A program made the translations under genes and the position numbers. 64,000 bases of DNA from Actinotalea sp. Marseille-Q4924 (GTDB lineage: Bacteria; Actinomycetota; Actinomycetes; Actinomycetales; Cellulomonadaceae). The notes under the pieces are model-generated. The model saw only the letters and a program-made list of their open reading frames with translations, did not search any database and was not told where the DNA came from. The first letter of the stretch is position 1. The number at the start of each line of letters is the position of its first letter. The DNA is taken from NCBI RefSeq assembly GCF_916618755.1, contig NZ_CAKAKB010000001.1, positions 434,001 through 498,000 on the forward strand. Direction: 5' to 3'. This document shows positions 54,014 to 61,555 of this stretch, in pieces.

Positions 54014-54933
54014 GGCGGGAGGGGTGCGGTCCGCGGCTCCGCCGGCGTCGCGAGCTGCCCGGCGGGCACCGCGGGCAGGGCGGCGACGACCACCGCGGTC
54101 AGCCCGACGACGACGGCCAGCACGACCGCAGCGGTGCCGGCCGCCATGTGGCCGAGGCTCGTGCCGCTGTCCCCGACGACGGCCGTGCCCACGCTGCGCA
54201 GCGCCGTGCCGGCGAAGAGGAGCATCCCCGCCGCCGTCAGTCCGACGACGAGCTGCGCTCCGCGGAGCACGCGGTGGGCCGAGAGACGGCGCAGTGCCAC
54301 GTCCCAGCGCGGCTGCGCGTCCACGACCGCGGAGCGGCTCGCGACGACGCGCAGCACGCCCTCCGTCGCGGCGAGCACGACGACGCAGGCCACCAGGAGC
54401 GGCAGCCCGTAGAACCAGCCGGGGAACGGGCCGGCGGACATGGCGCCGTCGTCGACGACGCGGGAGACCTGCCGTCCGCCCGTCGCGGCGACGCCCCCGG
54501 CCACGCCGACGACCGCGACGGTGGCCGCCCACGCCCACAGGACCCGTCGGAGGTGCCGCGGAGCGACGTCCCCCACACCTCGTCGCGCGAGGTCGGCGCG
54601 CCGGACGGTGCCGGTCGGGCGCGGCCAGGTCAGCTCACCGACGAGGTGCACCGCGACGAAGAGGACGCCCGCGAGCCCAGGCACCAGGCCGAGCGCGACG
54701 CCCTGCTGCACGCCGTCGACGGCCGCAGCGAGCGACGGCCCCACGAGCAGGCCCAGGAGCAGGGCGACCCAGGCCAGCGCGCTGACGACGGCCGCGTGCC
54801 GTCGCGCGCCGGCGGCGGCCCGCGACGGGTCCGGAGTGCGGTCCGCCGTGACCAGGAGGACCACGGCGGTGACGACGACGGCGAGGACGCCGAGCGCGAG
54901 GATCGGGAGGAGGACGAGAAGGGAGGCGCTCAC
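54010..54933 (-). CDS. Integral membrane protein of unknown function
   Basis: 307 residues with about seven to eight hydrophobic helices, starting LLVLLPILALGVLAVVVTAVV. I do not recognise the family. Short Arg-rich loops place positive charge between helices. Pairing with a YtrA-type regulator in one operon recalls modules for membrane-stress or antibiotic response. GTG 54933 has AGGAG upstream. Confidence 0.7.
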   Translation of the reverse strand: MSASLLVLLPILALGVLAVVVTAVVLLVTADRTPDPSRAAAGARRHAAVVSALAWVALLLGLLVGPSLAAAVDGVQQGVALGLVPGLAGVLFVAVHLVGELTWPRPTGTVRRADLARRGVGDVAPRHLRRVLWAWAATVAVVGVAGGVAATGGRQVSRVVDDGAMSAGPFPGWFYGLPLLVACVVVLAATEGVLRVVASRSAVVDAQPRWDVALRRLSAHRVLRGAQLVVGLTAAGMLLFAGTALRSVGTAVVGDSGTSLGHMAAGTAAVVLAVVVGLTAVVVAALPAVPAGQLATPAEPRTAPLPP

Positions 54934-54977
54934 GCTGACTCCTGCACGGACGAGGAGGACGGTGGGCGGACGCCCGC

Positions 54978-55007
54978 GTCAATGAATCAATACATCGATA
55001 CATTGAC
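54978..55007. promoter_or_regulatory. AT-rich palindromic operator, probably for the GntR regulator
   Basis: A 30-bp dyad with 12 of 15 positions paired (outer arms GTCAATG and CATTGAC perfect). It overlaps the -10 region of the operon promoter. The AT-rich stretch is conspicuous against the GC-rich surroundings. Confidence 0.6.
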
Positions 55008-55028
55008 GCACGGAGCGGACGGCGTCAA
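55000..55028 (-). promoter_or_regulatory. Promoter of the membrane protein-gntR operon
   Basis: On the minus strand TTGACG (55028-55023), 17 bases, then CAATGT (55005-55000). The -10 falls inside the palindrome, so a bound regulator would exclude RNA polymerase. Confidence 0.45.
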
Positions 55029-55106
55029 GAGGGCTGCTCCGATGCGGTGACGGAGGGAGCCGCTGTCCTGCTCCGAGGCTCACGCGAGGAGGAGGCGCAG
55101 CGCCCG

Positions 55107-56129
55107 TCAGGCCGGGTCCGCCAGCCAGGCGTCGATGCCCGCGAGCAGACGTCGCTTCGTCGCGTCGGTCGCCCGGCTCGCGTGCACCGACCCGCGCGCC
55201 AGCCCCGCGAGCGCGGCGTCGTCGAAGCCGTGCACCCGGCGCGCCGTCTCGTACTGCGCCACCAGGCGCGAGCGGAACAGCAGCGGGTCGTCCGCGCCGA
55301 GGGCGACCGTGGCGCCGGCGTCGGCGAGCGTGCGCAGCGGCACGTGCCCGTGCTCGGCGTACACCCCGAGGGAGACGTTCGACGCCGGGCAGACCTCGAA
55401 GGCGACGCCCCGCTCCACGAGCTCCGCCAGGACGCGCGGGTCCTCCGCCGTCCTGACCCCGTGCCCCAGCCGGTCCGGGTGCAGGTGGTCGACGACGGCG
55501 CGCACGTGGTCCGGTCCGAGCAGCTCGCCGCCGTGCGGCACGAGCGCGAGACCCGCGGCGGCGGCGATGCGGAACGCCGGCGCGAAGTCCTCCGTGTCGC
55601 CCCGCCGCTCGTCGTTGCTCAGCCCGAACCCGACGACGTCGCCCGCCCCGTCACCCGCGTACCGGGCGGCCAGGCGCGCGAGCGTCCGCGCGTCGAGCGG
55701 GTGACGCGTGCGGGAGGCCGCGACGACGACGGCGACCTCGACGCCCGTGCGCACCGACGCCGCCCGCGCCTCGTCCAGCACCAGCTCGAGCGCCGGCGTG
55801 ATCCCACCGACGAACGGCGCGTAGGACGTGGGGTCGACCTGGATCTCCAGCCGGCCCGAGCCCTCCGTGGCGTCGTCGGCGGCGGCCTCGGCGACGATCC
55901 GCCGCATGTCCGCCTCGGAGCGGACGCAGGCGCGCGCCGCGTCGTAGAGCCGCTGGAAGCGGAACCAGCCGCGCTCGTCGTGGGGTGCCTGCAGCGGGTC
56001 GCCATCCGTGAGGGCCGCCGGGAGGCGCATCCCGTGCGCCGTCGCGAGCTCGGTGAGCGTCGCCGGGCGCATGGAACCGGTGAAGTGCAGGTGCAGGTGC
56101 GCCTTGGGGAGCCGGGCCAGGTCGCGCAC
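55107..56129 (-). CDS. Adenosine deaminase-family protein
   Basis: 340 residues, amidohydrolase fold. The metal ligands His-x-His are in AHLHLHFTGSM, the catalytic Glu in PHGGEL, and DRLGHGVR and CPASNVSLG follow. Three usual signatures are altered: LEGS reads FTGS, HAGE reads HGGE, and the NTDDP segment reads GADDP. The substrate may therefore differ from adenosine; aminofutalosine is unlikely because the classical menaquinone route is present. GTG 56129 lies 8 bases after a CAGACT -10-like element. In Streptomyces a similar gene also sits between murB and aspC. Confidence 0.8.
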   Translation of the reverse strand: MRDLARLPKAHLHLHFTGSMRPATLTELATAHGMRLPAALTDGDPLQAPHDERGWFRFQRLYDAARACVRSEADMRRIVAEAAADDATEGSGRLEIQVDPTSYAPFVGGITPALELVLDEARAASVRTGVEVAVVVAASRTRHPLDARTLARLAARYAGDGAGDVVGFGLSNDERRGDTEDFAPAFRIAAAAGLALVPHGGELLGPDHVRAVVDHLHPDRLGHGVRTAEDPRVLAELVERGVAFEVCPASNVSLGVYAEHGHVPLRTLADAGATVALGADDPLLFRSRLVAQYETARRVHGFDDAALAGLARGSVHASRATDATKRRLLAGIDAWLADPA

Positions 56130-56218
56130 GCGGCGAGTCTGCCAGGCGCCCGGCCCGACGGCGTCCGGGCCGTGCCGCACGCGCTCGCGTGACGGCGGAG
56201 CAGGACGCCGGACGGAAG

Positions 56219-56245
56219 ATGAGAGATCTCTCATGGAAGTCTCAC
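56219..56245. promoter_or_regulatory. Palindrome and TCTCAT/TCTCAC direct repeat before the APH gene
   Basis: ATGAGAGATCTCTCAT (56219-56234) is a perfect 16-bp palindrome. Its right arm also forms a direct repeat, TCTCAT at 56229 and TCTCAC at 56240, 11 bases apart. Similar elements precede 58081 and the minus-strand gene at 58608. Confidence 0.6.
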
Positions 56246-56270
56246 CGCCGGCACCGCCCACTGCGGTTGC

Positions 56271-57557
56271 ATGGCTCGCATGCTCACCGCCGTCGCGCCC
56301 GTCCCGGGGGGGATCCGCACCGGCCCCGGCCTGCCGGGCGGGGTCTCGGCGGCCCGCCGCGAGCGCGCGGACCAGGCGCTCCTCACCGGCCCCGACGCCG
56401 AGCACGTCCTGCGAGCGGTCCTCGACGCCGAGGGTGTCCGCCTCAGCACCTGGGCCGTGCACCAGGTCCACCACCGGCCCGGGGTCGGCGTGACGGTGGG
56501 CTGGACGGTGCGGTGGGAGCAGGGTGAGGGCGACGCCGTCCGCGGCGGGGAGGAGTACCTGCTGGGCACGACCGCACCGGTGCCCGCCGGCACCGCGCGC
56601 AGCACCACCGTGCGCATCGCCGACCGGGACGTCACCGTGTGGCGCCACCCCGCGGACCCGGTGCTGCCGGGCCTGGCCACGGCCTCCGACCACGCCCTCG
56701 TCGCCGCGGCCCTGGGCCTCGAGCCCACGCAGATGCTCCTCGAGCTCGTCACGTACCGCCCGCTGCGCCGGGCCGTCCTGCGCGCCTCCACCGGGACGAC
56801 GACGGCGTACCTCAAGGTCGTCCGTCCGCACACGGCCGGTGACCTGACGCGCCGGCACGCCCTGCTCCTCGCGGCCGGGCTGCCGGTCGCCCCGGCGCAG
56901 GACCTCGGCGACGGCGTGCTGCGGCTGGGCATGGTGCCCGGCCGCCCCCTCACCGACGCGCTCGCGGCCGACGGCGCCGCGGGCGTGGACCCGCACGACG
57001 TCCTCGCGCTGCTCGACCGGTTCCCGGCCGCGCTGCGCGACCTGCCGCGCCGGGCGGCCTGGTCCGAACGGCTGCGCCACCACACGGACGCGGCGGCGAC
57101 CGCGGTGCCGGGCCACGCGCGCGAGATCGAGACCGTGAGCCGGCGCGTCGCCGAGCTGCTGCGCACCTCCGACGCCGGTCCGGTCGTGGCCACCCACGGG
57201 GACCTGCACGACGCGAACCTGCTGCTGTCGGGTGACCGCATCACCGGTGTCCTCGACGTCGACGGCGCCGGCCCCGGCCACCGCGTGGACGACCTGGCGT
57301 GCCTGCTGGGCCACCTCAGCGTCCTGCCCGCGCTCGCCCCGCACGTGCACCGCCACGTCCCCGCCGCCCTGCCGCGCTGGACGGCCGCCTTCGAGCGCGA
57401 CGTCGACGCCGTCGCCCTCCGTGCCCGGGCGGCGGCCGTCGTCCTCTCGCTCGTGGCCGGTGCCCGTCGCGAGTCCCGCGACGGCTGGCAGGCGGAAGCC
57501 GAGGGTCGCATCGCCGCAGCGGCGCAGTGGGTCGACGAGGCCGAGAGCTCCCGATGA
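56271..57557 (+). CDS. Aminoglycoside phosphotransferase (APH)-fold kinase-like protein
   Basis: 428 residues. The C-terminal half carries the APH catalytic loop THGDLHDANLLL and the metal-binding LDVDGAGPG with RVDDLACLLGHL. The N-terminal half (about 40-180) is less clear and may replace the kinase N lobe. Similar proteins act on small molecules or maltose-like sugars; nothing here proves drug resistance. No ribosome site precedes ATG 56271 (ATG 56280 is an alternative). Co-transcribed with the small exported protein 13 bases downstream. Confidence 0.72.
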   Translation: MARMLTAVAPVPGGIRTGPGLPGGVSAARRERADQALLTGPDAEHVLRAVLDAEGVRLSTWAVHQVHHRPGVGVTVGWTVRWEQGEGDAVRGGEEYLLGTTAPVPAGTARSTTVRIADRDVTVWRHPADPVLPGLATASDHALVAAALGLEPTQMLLELVTYRPLRRAVLRASTGTTTAYLKVVRPHTAGDLTRRHALLLAAGLPVAPAQDLGDGVLRLGMVPGRPLTDALAADGAAGVDPHDVLALLDRFPAALRDLPRRAAWSERLRHHTDAAATAVPGHAREIETVSRRVAELLRTSDAGPVVATHGDLHDANLLLSGDRITGVLDVDGAGPGHRVDDLACLLGHLSVLPALAPHVHRHVPAALPRWTAAFERDVDAVALRARAAAVVLSLVAGARRESRDGWQAEAEGRIAAAAQWVDEAESSR

Positions 57558-57570
57558 TCTGGAGGACACG

Positions 57571-57957
57571 ATGAACACGCGCACCGTCGCAGCCGTCACC
57601 GGCGCCCTGGGCGCCCTGGGGCTGGGCGCGACCGCCGCGCTCGGCGCCGGACCCTTCTCGCCGCCGGGCAGCACGGCGGTGGGCGACCCCGTCGTCGGCG
57701 GCGCGAGCACCTCGGGCCCCTCGGCCACCAGCACGCCCGGCACGACGTCCGCCGCGACGCCGGCGGTGGTGCCCACGCCGTCCGCCACGACGACGGTCAC
57801 GGCCACGAGCGTGCTGACGCCCATGACGCCGGCCACGCCGGTCTCCCCGCCCTCGCCGGTGTCCCCGCCCACGCCGGTCTCTCCGGCGACGCCCGTCTCC
57901 CCGGCGAGCCCCGTCTCGGCGACGAGTGCGGCGTCGGCGCCCTCGGCGGGGTCCTGA
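57571..57957 (+). CDS. Small exported or anchored Pro/Ser/Thr-rich protein, copy 1
   Basis: 128 residues. A short hydrophobic N-terminal signal-like segment (about 5-30, VTGALGALGLGATAALGAG) is followed by a Ser/Thr/Pro-rich chain with repeated SPVSP and TPVSP units (about 90-115). No folded domain or cysteine. GGAGG is 5 bases upstream of the ATG. The N terminus MNTRTVA-VTGALGALG is shared with the protein starting at 58081. Confidence 0.65.
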   Translation: MNTRTVAAVTGALGALGLGATAALGAGPFSPPGSTAVGDPVVGGASTSGPSATSTPGTTSAATPAVVPTPSATTTVTATSVLTPMTPATPVSPPSPVSPPTPVSPATPVSPASPVSATSAASAPSAGS

Positions 57958-57964
57958 CCGACCC

Positions 57965-58024
57965 GTGAGAGACCTCTCATCCCCAGGCCCTGGGTGCTCT
58001 CATCCGGGCTCACGAGAGTAGAGG
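57965..58024 (+). promoter_or_regulatory. Regulatory region of the second small exported protein
   Basis: GTGAGAGACCTCTCAT (57965-57980) matches 14 of 16 bases of the palindrome upstream of the APH gene. TCTCAT at 57998 and GCTCAC at 58008 form a second half-site pair, then TAGAGG (58019-58024) serves as a -10. Confidence 0.5.
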
Positions 58025-58026
58025 CA

Positions 58027-58608
58027 TCAGCACAGCAGGACCGGGCCCCGCCGGGTCGGTCCCCACGAGAGGAGACCACCATGAACACTCGCACCGTCGC
58101 CGTCGTGACCGGAGCCCTGGGGGCGCTCGGGGTCGGCGCCGCCGCCGCGTTCGCCGCCGGACCCGTCCCGCAGCAGCCGACGCCGGCCCCGTCGTCCGAC
58201 GACCGCTCCGCCGACCAGGACGACCGGAGCACCGTCGCCCCCGCCGCCCCGGTCGTCACGGTCGTCCCGGTTGTCGGGCTCGTCATCGCCGGGGCCGTCG
58301 CTGCCGCGGTCGCCGCCGTGGTCGTCGACGGGCGGGGGACCCGCCGGCGCCGGCTCGACGACCGCGGGCGCGCCCGGGCTCGCGGTCGGGGTCGGTGCGG
58401 GCGTCGTCGGGCCCGGCGTCGGCCCGGCGCTCGGGATGGTCGGCGCCGCGGCGTCGGGCTCCGCGGTCGCGTCGTCCCGGGGTGTCACGGTGACGGGCTC
58501 CCCGAGCGGCCGGTCGGCAGGCGCCGCGACGACGCCGTACGCGCCCAGGGCGGCGCCGGCCACGACCCCCAGGGCGGTGACCAGCGCGGTCAGGTGCGAG
58601 CGGCGCAC
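58027..58608 (-). CDS. Small anchored Pro/Thr-rich protein, antisense to the 58081 gene
   Basis: GTG 58608 starts a protein with a hydrophobic N-terminal segment (about 7-28, LTALVTALGVVAGAALGAYGVV) and a Pro/Thr-rich then Asp-rich chain. A GATACT -10 ends 6 bases before the start, consistent with a leaderless gene, and TCTCAT direct repeats lie just upstream. The open frame has 193 codons but the last 80 or so are antisense to the start of the plus-strand gene, so the real end is probably near 58300. Unknown function. Confidence 0.5.
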   Translation of the reverse strand: MRRSHLTALVTALGVVAGAALGAYGVVAAPADRPLGEPVTVTPRDDATAEPDAAAPTIPSAGPTPGPTTPAPTPTASPGAPAVVEPAPAGPPPVDDHGGDRGSDGPGDDEPDNRDDRDDRGGGGDGAPVVLVGGAVVGRRGRRRLLRDGSGGERGGGADPERPQGSGHDGDGASVHGGLLSWGPTRRGPVLLC

Positions 58609-58731
58609 CGCACCAGTATCGGGGTGCGGGATGAGATGCGGATGAGAGTCCTGACCTGGAGGTCGACCGTACGCACCCGGCGTGCCGGCGTCACGGCGAC
58701 CGCAGGATCCCGCGCTCGAGGGCCACCGTGA
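58081..58731 (+). CDS. Small exported protein, copy 2, with read-through 3' end
   Basis: GAGAGGAGA and ATG 58081 start a product whose first 22 residues nearly match the gene at 57571 (MNTRTVAVVTGALGALG). About 55 residues look real (signal, then a Pro/Asp-rich stretch). Beyond about 58335 the frame turns Arg/Gly-rich, typical of the antisense of another gene, and it runs to 58731 into the response-regulator gene. The true stop seems lost or displaced. The 3' boundary is therefore uncertain. Confidence 0.45.
   Translation: MNTRTVAVVTGALGALGVGAAAAFAAGPVPQQPTPAPSSDDRSADQDDRSTVAPAAPVVTVVPVVGLVIAGAVAAAVAAVVVDGRGTRRRRLDDRGRARARGRGRCGRRRARRRPGARDGRRRGVGLRGRVVPGCHGDGLPERPVGRRRDDAVRAQGGAGHDPQGGDQRGQVRAAHRTSIGVRDEMRMRVLTWRSTVRTRRAGVTATAGSRARGPP
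58615..58647 (-). promoter_or_regulatory. Promoter with TCTCAT direct repeats for the minus-strand small protein
   Basis: On the minus strand TCTCAT occurs at 58647-58642 and 58636-58631, exactly 11 bases apart, and GATACT (58620-58615) is the -10. The repeats occupy the -35 region, the usual site for an activating NarL/LuxR-type regulator. Confidence 0.55.
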
Positions 58732-59317
58732 CGGCCCGCGTGCGGTCGTCGACGCCCAGCTTCGCGAAGACGCGCAGCAGGTGCGTCTTCACCGTCGCCT
58801 CGGTGATGAACAGGTCGGTGCCGATCTGCGCGTTCGTGCGGCCCCGCGCGACACCCCGAAGGACCTCGAGCTCGCGGGGCGTCAGCCGCTCCGACGCGTG
58901 CCTGACCTGGTGCACGAGCCGGCGGGCGACGGACGGCGCGAGCACGGTCTCGCCGTCGGCGGCGGCACGGACCGCGGCCACGAGCTCCTCGCGGGGCGCG
59001 TCCTTGAGCAGGTAGCCGCTCGCACCCGCCTCCACCGCGCGCAGGATGTCCGCGTCCGTCTCGTAGGTGGTGAGCACCACCACCCGCGTGGCCGACCGCG
59101 CCCGGAGGATGCGCTCCGTCGCGCCGGCACCGTCCAGCACCGGCATGCGGAGGTCCATGAGCACGACGTCGGGCCCGACCTCCGCGGCCAGGGCCACCGC
59201 CTGCTCCCCGTCCGCCGCCTCGCCGACGACGACGAGGTCCGGCTCGCCCGCGAGCAGCCCGACGATCCCGGCGCGCACGACGGGATGGTCGTCGACGACG
59301 ACGATCCGGATGCTCAT
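58691..59317 (-). CDS. NarL/LuxR-type response regulator
   Basis: 208 residues. Receiver domain with the phospho-acceptor Asp55 in VVLMDLRMP, the conserved Lys in GYLLKDAP, and a C-terminal LuxR helix-turn-helix (LTPRELEVLRGVARGRTNAQIG). ATGA overlap with the sensor kinase. It is a natural candidate to bind the TCTCAT direct repeats nearby. Confidence 0.94.
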   Translation of the reverse strand: MSIRIVVVDDHPVVRAGIVGLLAGEPDLVVVGEAADGEQAVALAAEVGPDVVLMDLRMPVLDGAGATERILRARSATRVVVLTTYETDADILRAVEAGASGYLLKDAPREELVAAVRAAADGETVLAPSVARRLVHQVRHASERLTPRELEVLRGVARGRTNAQIGTDLFITEATVKTHLLRVFAKLGVDDRTRAVTVALERGILRSP

Positions 59318-60681
59318 GGGCCCCCCCGCACCGCGCCCGGCACGCGGACGGTGACCGCGGTGCCGCCCTCGGCGGGGTTGCGGACCGACACCTCGCCGCC
59401 GCCGGCGGAGACCCGGGCGCGCATCCCGCTGAGGCCGTAGCCCTCGGACGCCCCTGTCGCGATGCCGCGGCCGTCGTCGACCACCTCGAGCTCGACCGTT
59501 CCACCCCGCCGGACGTCGGCGGCGTCGTCCGTGCCGGCCGGGGGCTCGCGGCGAGCTGCGGCGCCGTCGTCGGGCACCGTGGTGAGCCGCAGCCGGACCC
59601 GCTCCGCCTGCGCGTGGCGCCGCACGTTCGTGAGCGCCTCCTGGGCCGCACGGAGCAGCACGACCTCCGCCTCGCGGCTGACCGGCAGCTCGTCGTCGGG
59701 CAGGACCACCTCGACGGTCACGCCGGTCTCGGCCTCGAAACGGCGGGCGAGGCGCTCGAGCGCGCCGGCGACGGTGACCCCGTCGAGCGCGACGGGGGAG
59801 AACGCCGCCACGAGCGCCCGCGCCTCCGCGAGGTTGTCCCGCGCGGTGCGCTCGGCGAGCTCGAGCCGGGCGACGGCGGCGTCCGGGTCGTCCCGGCGGA
59901 TGTCGGCCACGGCGGTCTGGGTCAGCATGACCACGCTCGTGAAGCCCTGGGCGAGCGTGTCGTGGATCTCCCGCGCCATGCGCTCGCGCTCGGCCACGAC
60001 ACCGGCGGCGTGGTGGACGTGCGCGAGCTGCGCCTGCGCCTCCTCGAGCTGCTCGAGCAGGAGGGCGCGCTGCTCGCTCTGCTCCGCGACGTAGGTGATC
60101 CACAGGCCGAGCAGCACCGCGAAGGCGAGCGAGACGCCGCCCTGGGTCGCCAGGACGCCCATGTCCCGGGCGTCCGTGATGCCCTCGCGCAGGGCGATCG
60201 CGCCGAACACCCCGATCGTCAGGACGACGGAGACGACGACGCCCGCCCGGCGGGACTCGGCGAAGTACCAGACCTGGCTGTAGGCGACGAAGAGGAGCAG
60301 GCTGCCGACGTCGTTCGTCACCGTGAGCACGAGGGCGGCCACGACGAGGACGGTGAGGTAGACGGCGACGAGGACACGGTCCCCGGTCCGGGCCGCCCGC
60401 CGCCCGACCGCGACGTACGCCGCGACGAGCCCGACGACCGTCGCGGTCCCCCACACGAGCTCCGTCGTCGTCGCCCGCTCCTGGGTGAGCAGGGCGGCGG
60501 CGGTGATCGCGCTGAGGGCGTAGAAGGCCAGGTCCCACCCGCGCTGCGTGCGCTTCCAGAACTCGGTGCGCTCGGACCGCCACCGGGGCTCGTCCGGGAC
60601 GACGGGCCCCGGCGCGGGCGCGGCCTGGTCCGCCGTGCCCCGTCCGGCGGGCCCGGCCCCGGCGGCGTCAGCCGTCGTCAC
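59314..60681 (-). CDS. Sensor histidine kinase (HisKA_3 type)
   Basis: 455 residues. Six hydrophobic helices (about 48-205) form an intramembrane sensor without a large outside domain. The phospho-acceptor is His240 in RMAREIHDTLAQGF; the HATPase has EALTNVRRHAQA and DDGRGI...GYGLSGMRARV. Kinases of this shape beside ABC-2 exporters often answer cell-envelope stress. GTG start at 60681 overlaps the 3' end of the permease gene by 14 bases. Confidence 0.93.
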   Translation of the reverse strand: MTTADAAGAGPAGRGTADQAAPAPGPVVPDEPRWRSERTEFWKRTQRGWDLAFYALSAITAAALLTQERATTTELVWGTATVVGLVAAYVAVGRRAARTGDRVLVAVYLTVLVVAALVLTVTNDVGSLLLFVAYSQVWYFAESRRAGVVVSVVLTIGVFGAIALREGITDARDMGVLATQGGVSLAFAVLLGLWITYVAEQSEQRALLLEQLEEAQAQLAHVHHAAGVVAERERMAREIHDTLAQGFTSVVMLTQTAVADIRRDDPDAAVARLELAERTARDNLAEARALVAAFSPVALDGVTVAGALERLARRFEAETGVTVEVVLPDDELPVSREAEVVLLRAAQEALTNVRRHAQAERVRLRLTTVPDDGAAARREPPAGTDDAADVRRGGTVELEVVDDGRGIATGASEGYGLSGMRARVSAGGGEVSVRNPAEGGTAVTVRVPGAVRGGP

Positions 60682-61555
60682 GCCGCCGCCACCGGAAGGT
60701 GCGGATCCCCACGACCAGGCCGACCACGAGGTACGCCGTGAGGACGGCGGCGATCCCCGCGTGCTCCCAGCTGCCGGCCGGCTCCATGACCACAGCCTCC
60801 TCCGGCAGGAACACCGAGCGCATGCCCTGCGCCATCCACTTGAGCGGGAAGACCGAGGCGACCTGCTGCATCCACGTCGGCAGGTCGCCGTACGCGAAGA
60901 ACACGCCGGAGACGAACTGCAGCACGATGACGACCGGGGTGACGACGGCCGACGCCGAGCGCCCGCTGCGCGGCAGGGACGAGAAGGCGACGCCGCAGAT
61001 CGCGCCCGCCGCGGTGCCCAGGGTGAACACCCAGGCGAACGTCCACCACCGGCCCGGGTCGGACGGCAGGTCGATGCCGAACATCCCGGCAGCGACCACC
61101 AGCAGAAGCGCCACCTGCACGAGGCTGACGGCCAGCACCAGCCCGACCTTGCCCAGGAAGTACGCGGCCGGCGGCATCGGCGTCCCCCGCAGCCGCTTGA
61201 GACCGCCCTCGTCGCGCTCGACCGCGATCGAGATCGCGAGGTTCTGGAAGCTGGAGAGCAGCACGCCCGTGGCGACCATGCCGGGGAGGAAGTACTGCGC
61301 GAACGGGACCCCCGGCTCCGGCCCGACGGTCGCCCCGCCCTGGCCGAAGACGGTCGCGAAGATCGCCAGCATGATCACCGGGTAGGCGAAGATGAAGATC
61401 ACGGCGTCGCGCTCGCGGAAGAAGCCGATGGTCTCGGTCCGGGTGCGGGCGAGCGAGAGGGCGAGCGTGGAGGGCAGCCGCCCGCTCCGGCGGGCGGAGG
61501 CGCCCGGGCGCGCGCTGCTCGGGCCGGTGACGGGCGTCGTCGTCGAGGTGCTCAT
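60668..61555 (-). CDS. ABC-2 type transporter permease
   Basis: 295 residues with six predicted helices. The motif KRLRGTPMPPAAYFLGKV and the C-terminal PLKWMAQGMRSVFLPEE are typical of the DrrB/ABC-2 family. ATGA overlap with the ATPase gene. With the ATPase it forms an exporter; substrate unknown. Confidence 0.92.
   Translation of the reverse strand: MSTSTTTPVTGPSSARPGASARRSGRLPSTLALSLARTRTETIGFFRERDAVIFIFAYPVIMLAIFATVFGQGGATVGPEPGVPFAQYFLPGMVATGVLLSSFQNLAISIAVERDEGGLKRLRGTPMPPAAYFLGKVGLVLAVSLVQVALLLVVAAGMFGIDLPSDPGRWWTFAWVFTLGTAAGAICGVAFSSLPRSGRSASAVVTPVVIVLQFVSGVFFAYGDLPTWMQQVASVFPLKWMAQGMRSVFLPEEAVVMEPAGSWEHAGIAAVLTAYLVVGLVVGIRTFRWRRRDDG

Noticed and set aside
56271-57557. Antibiotic-resistance gene (aminoglycoside phosphotransferase)
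   Set aside because: Only the APH catalytic fold is visible; many housekeeping kinases share it. No evidence for drug specificity.
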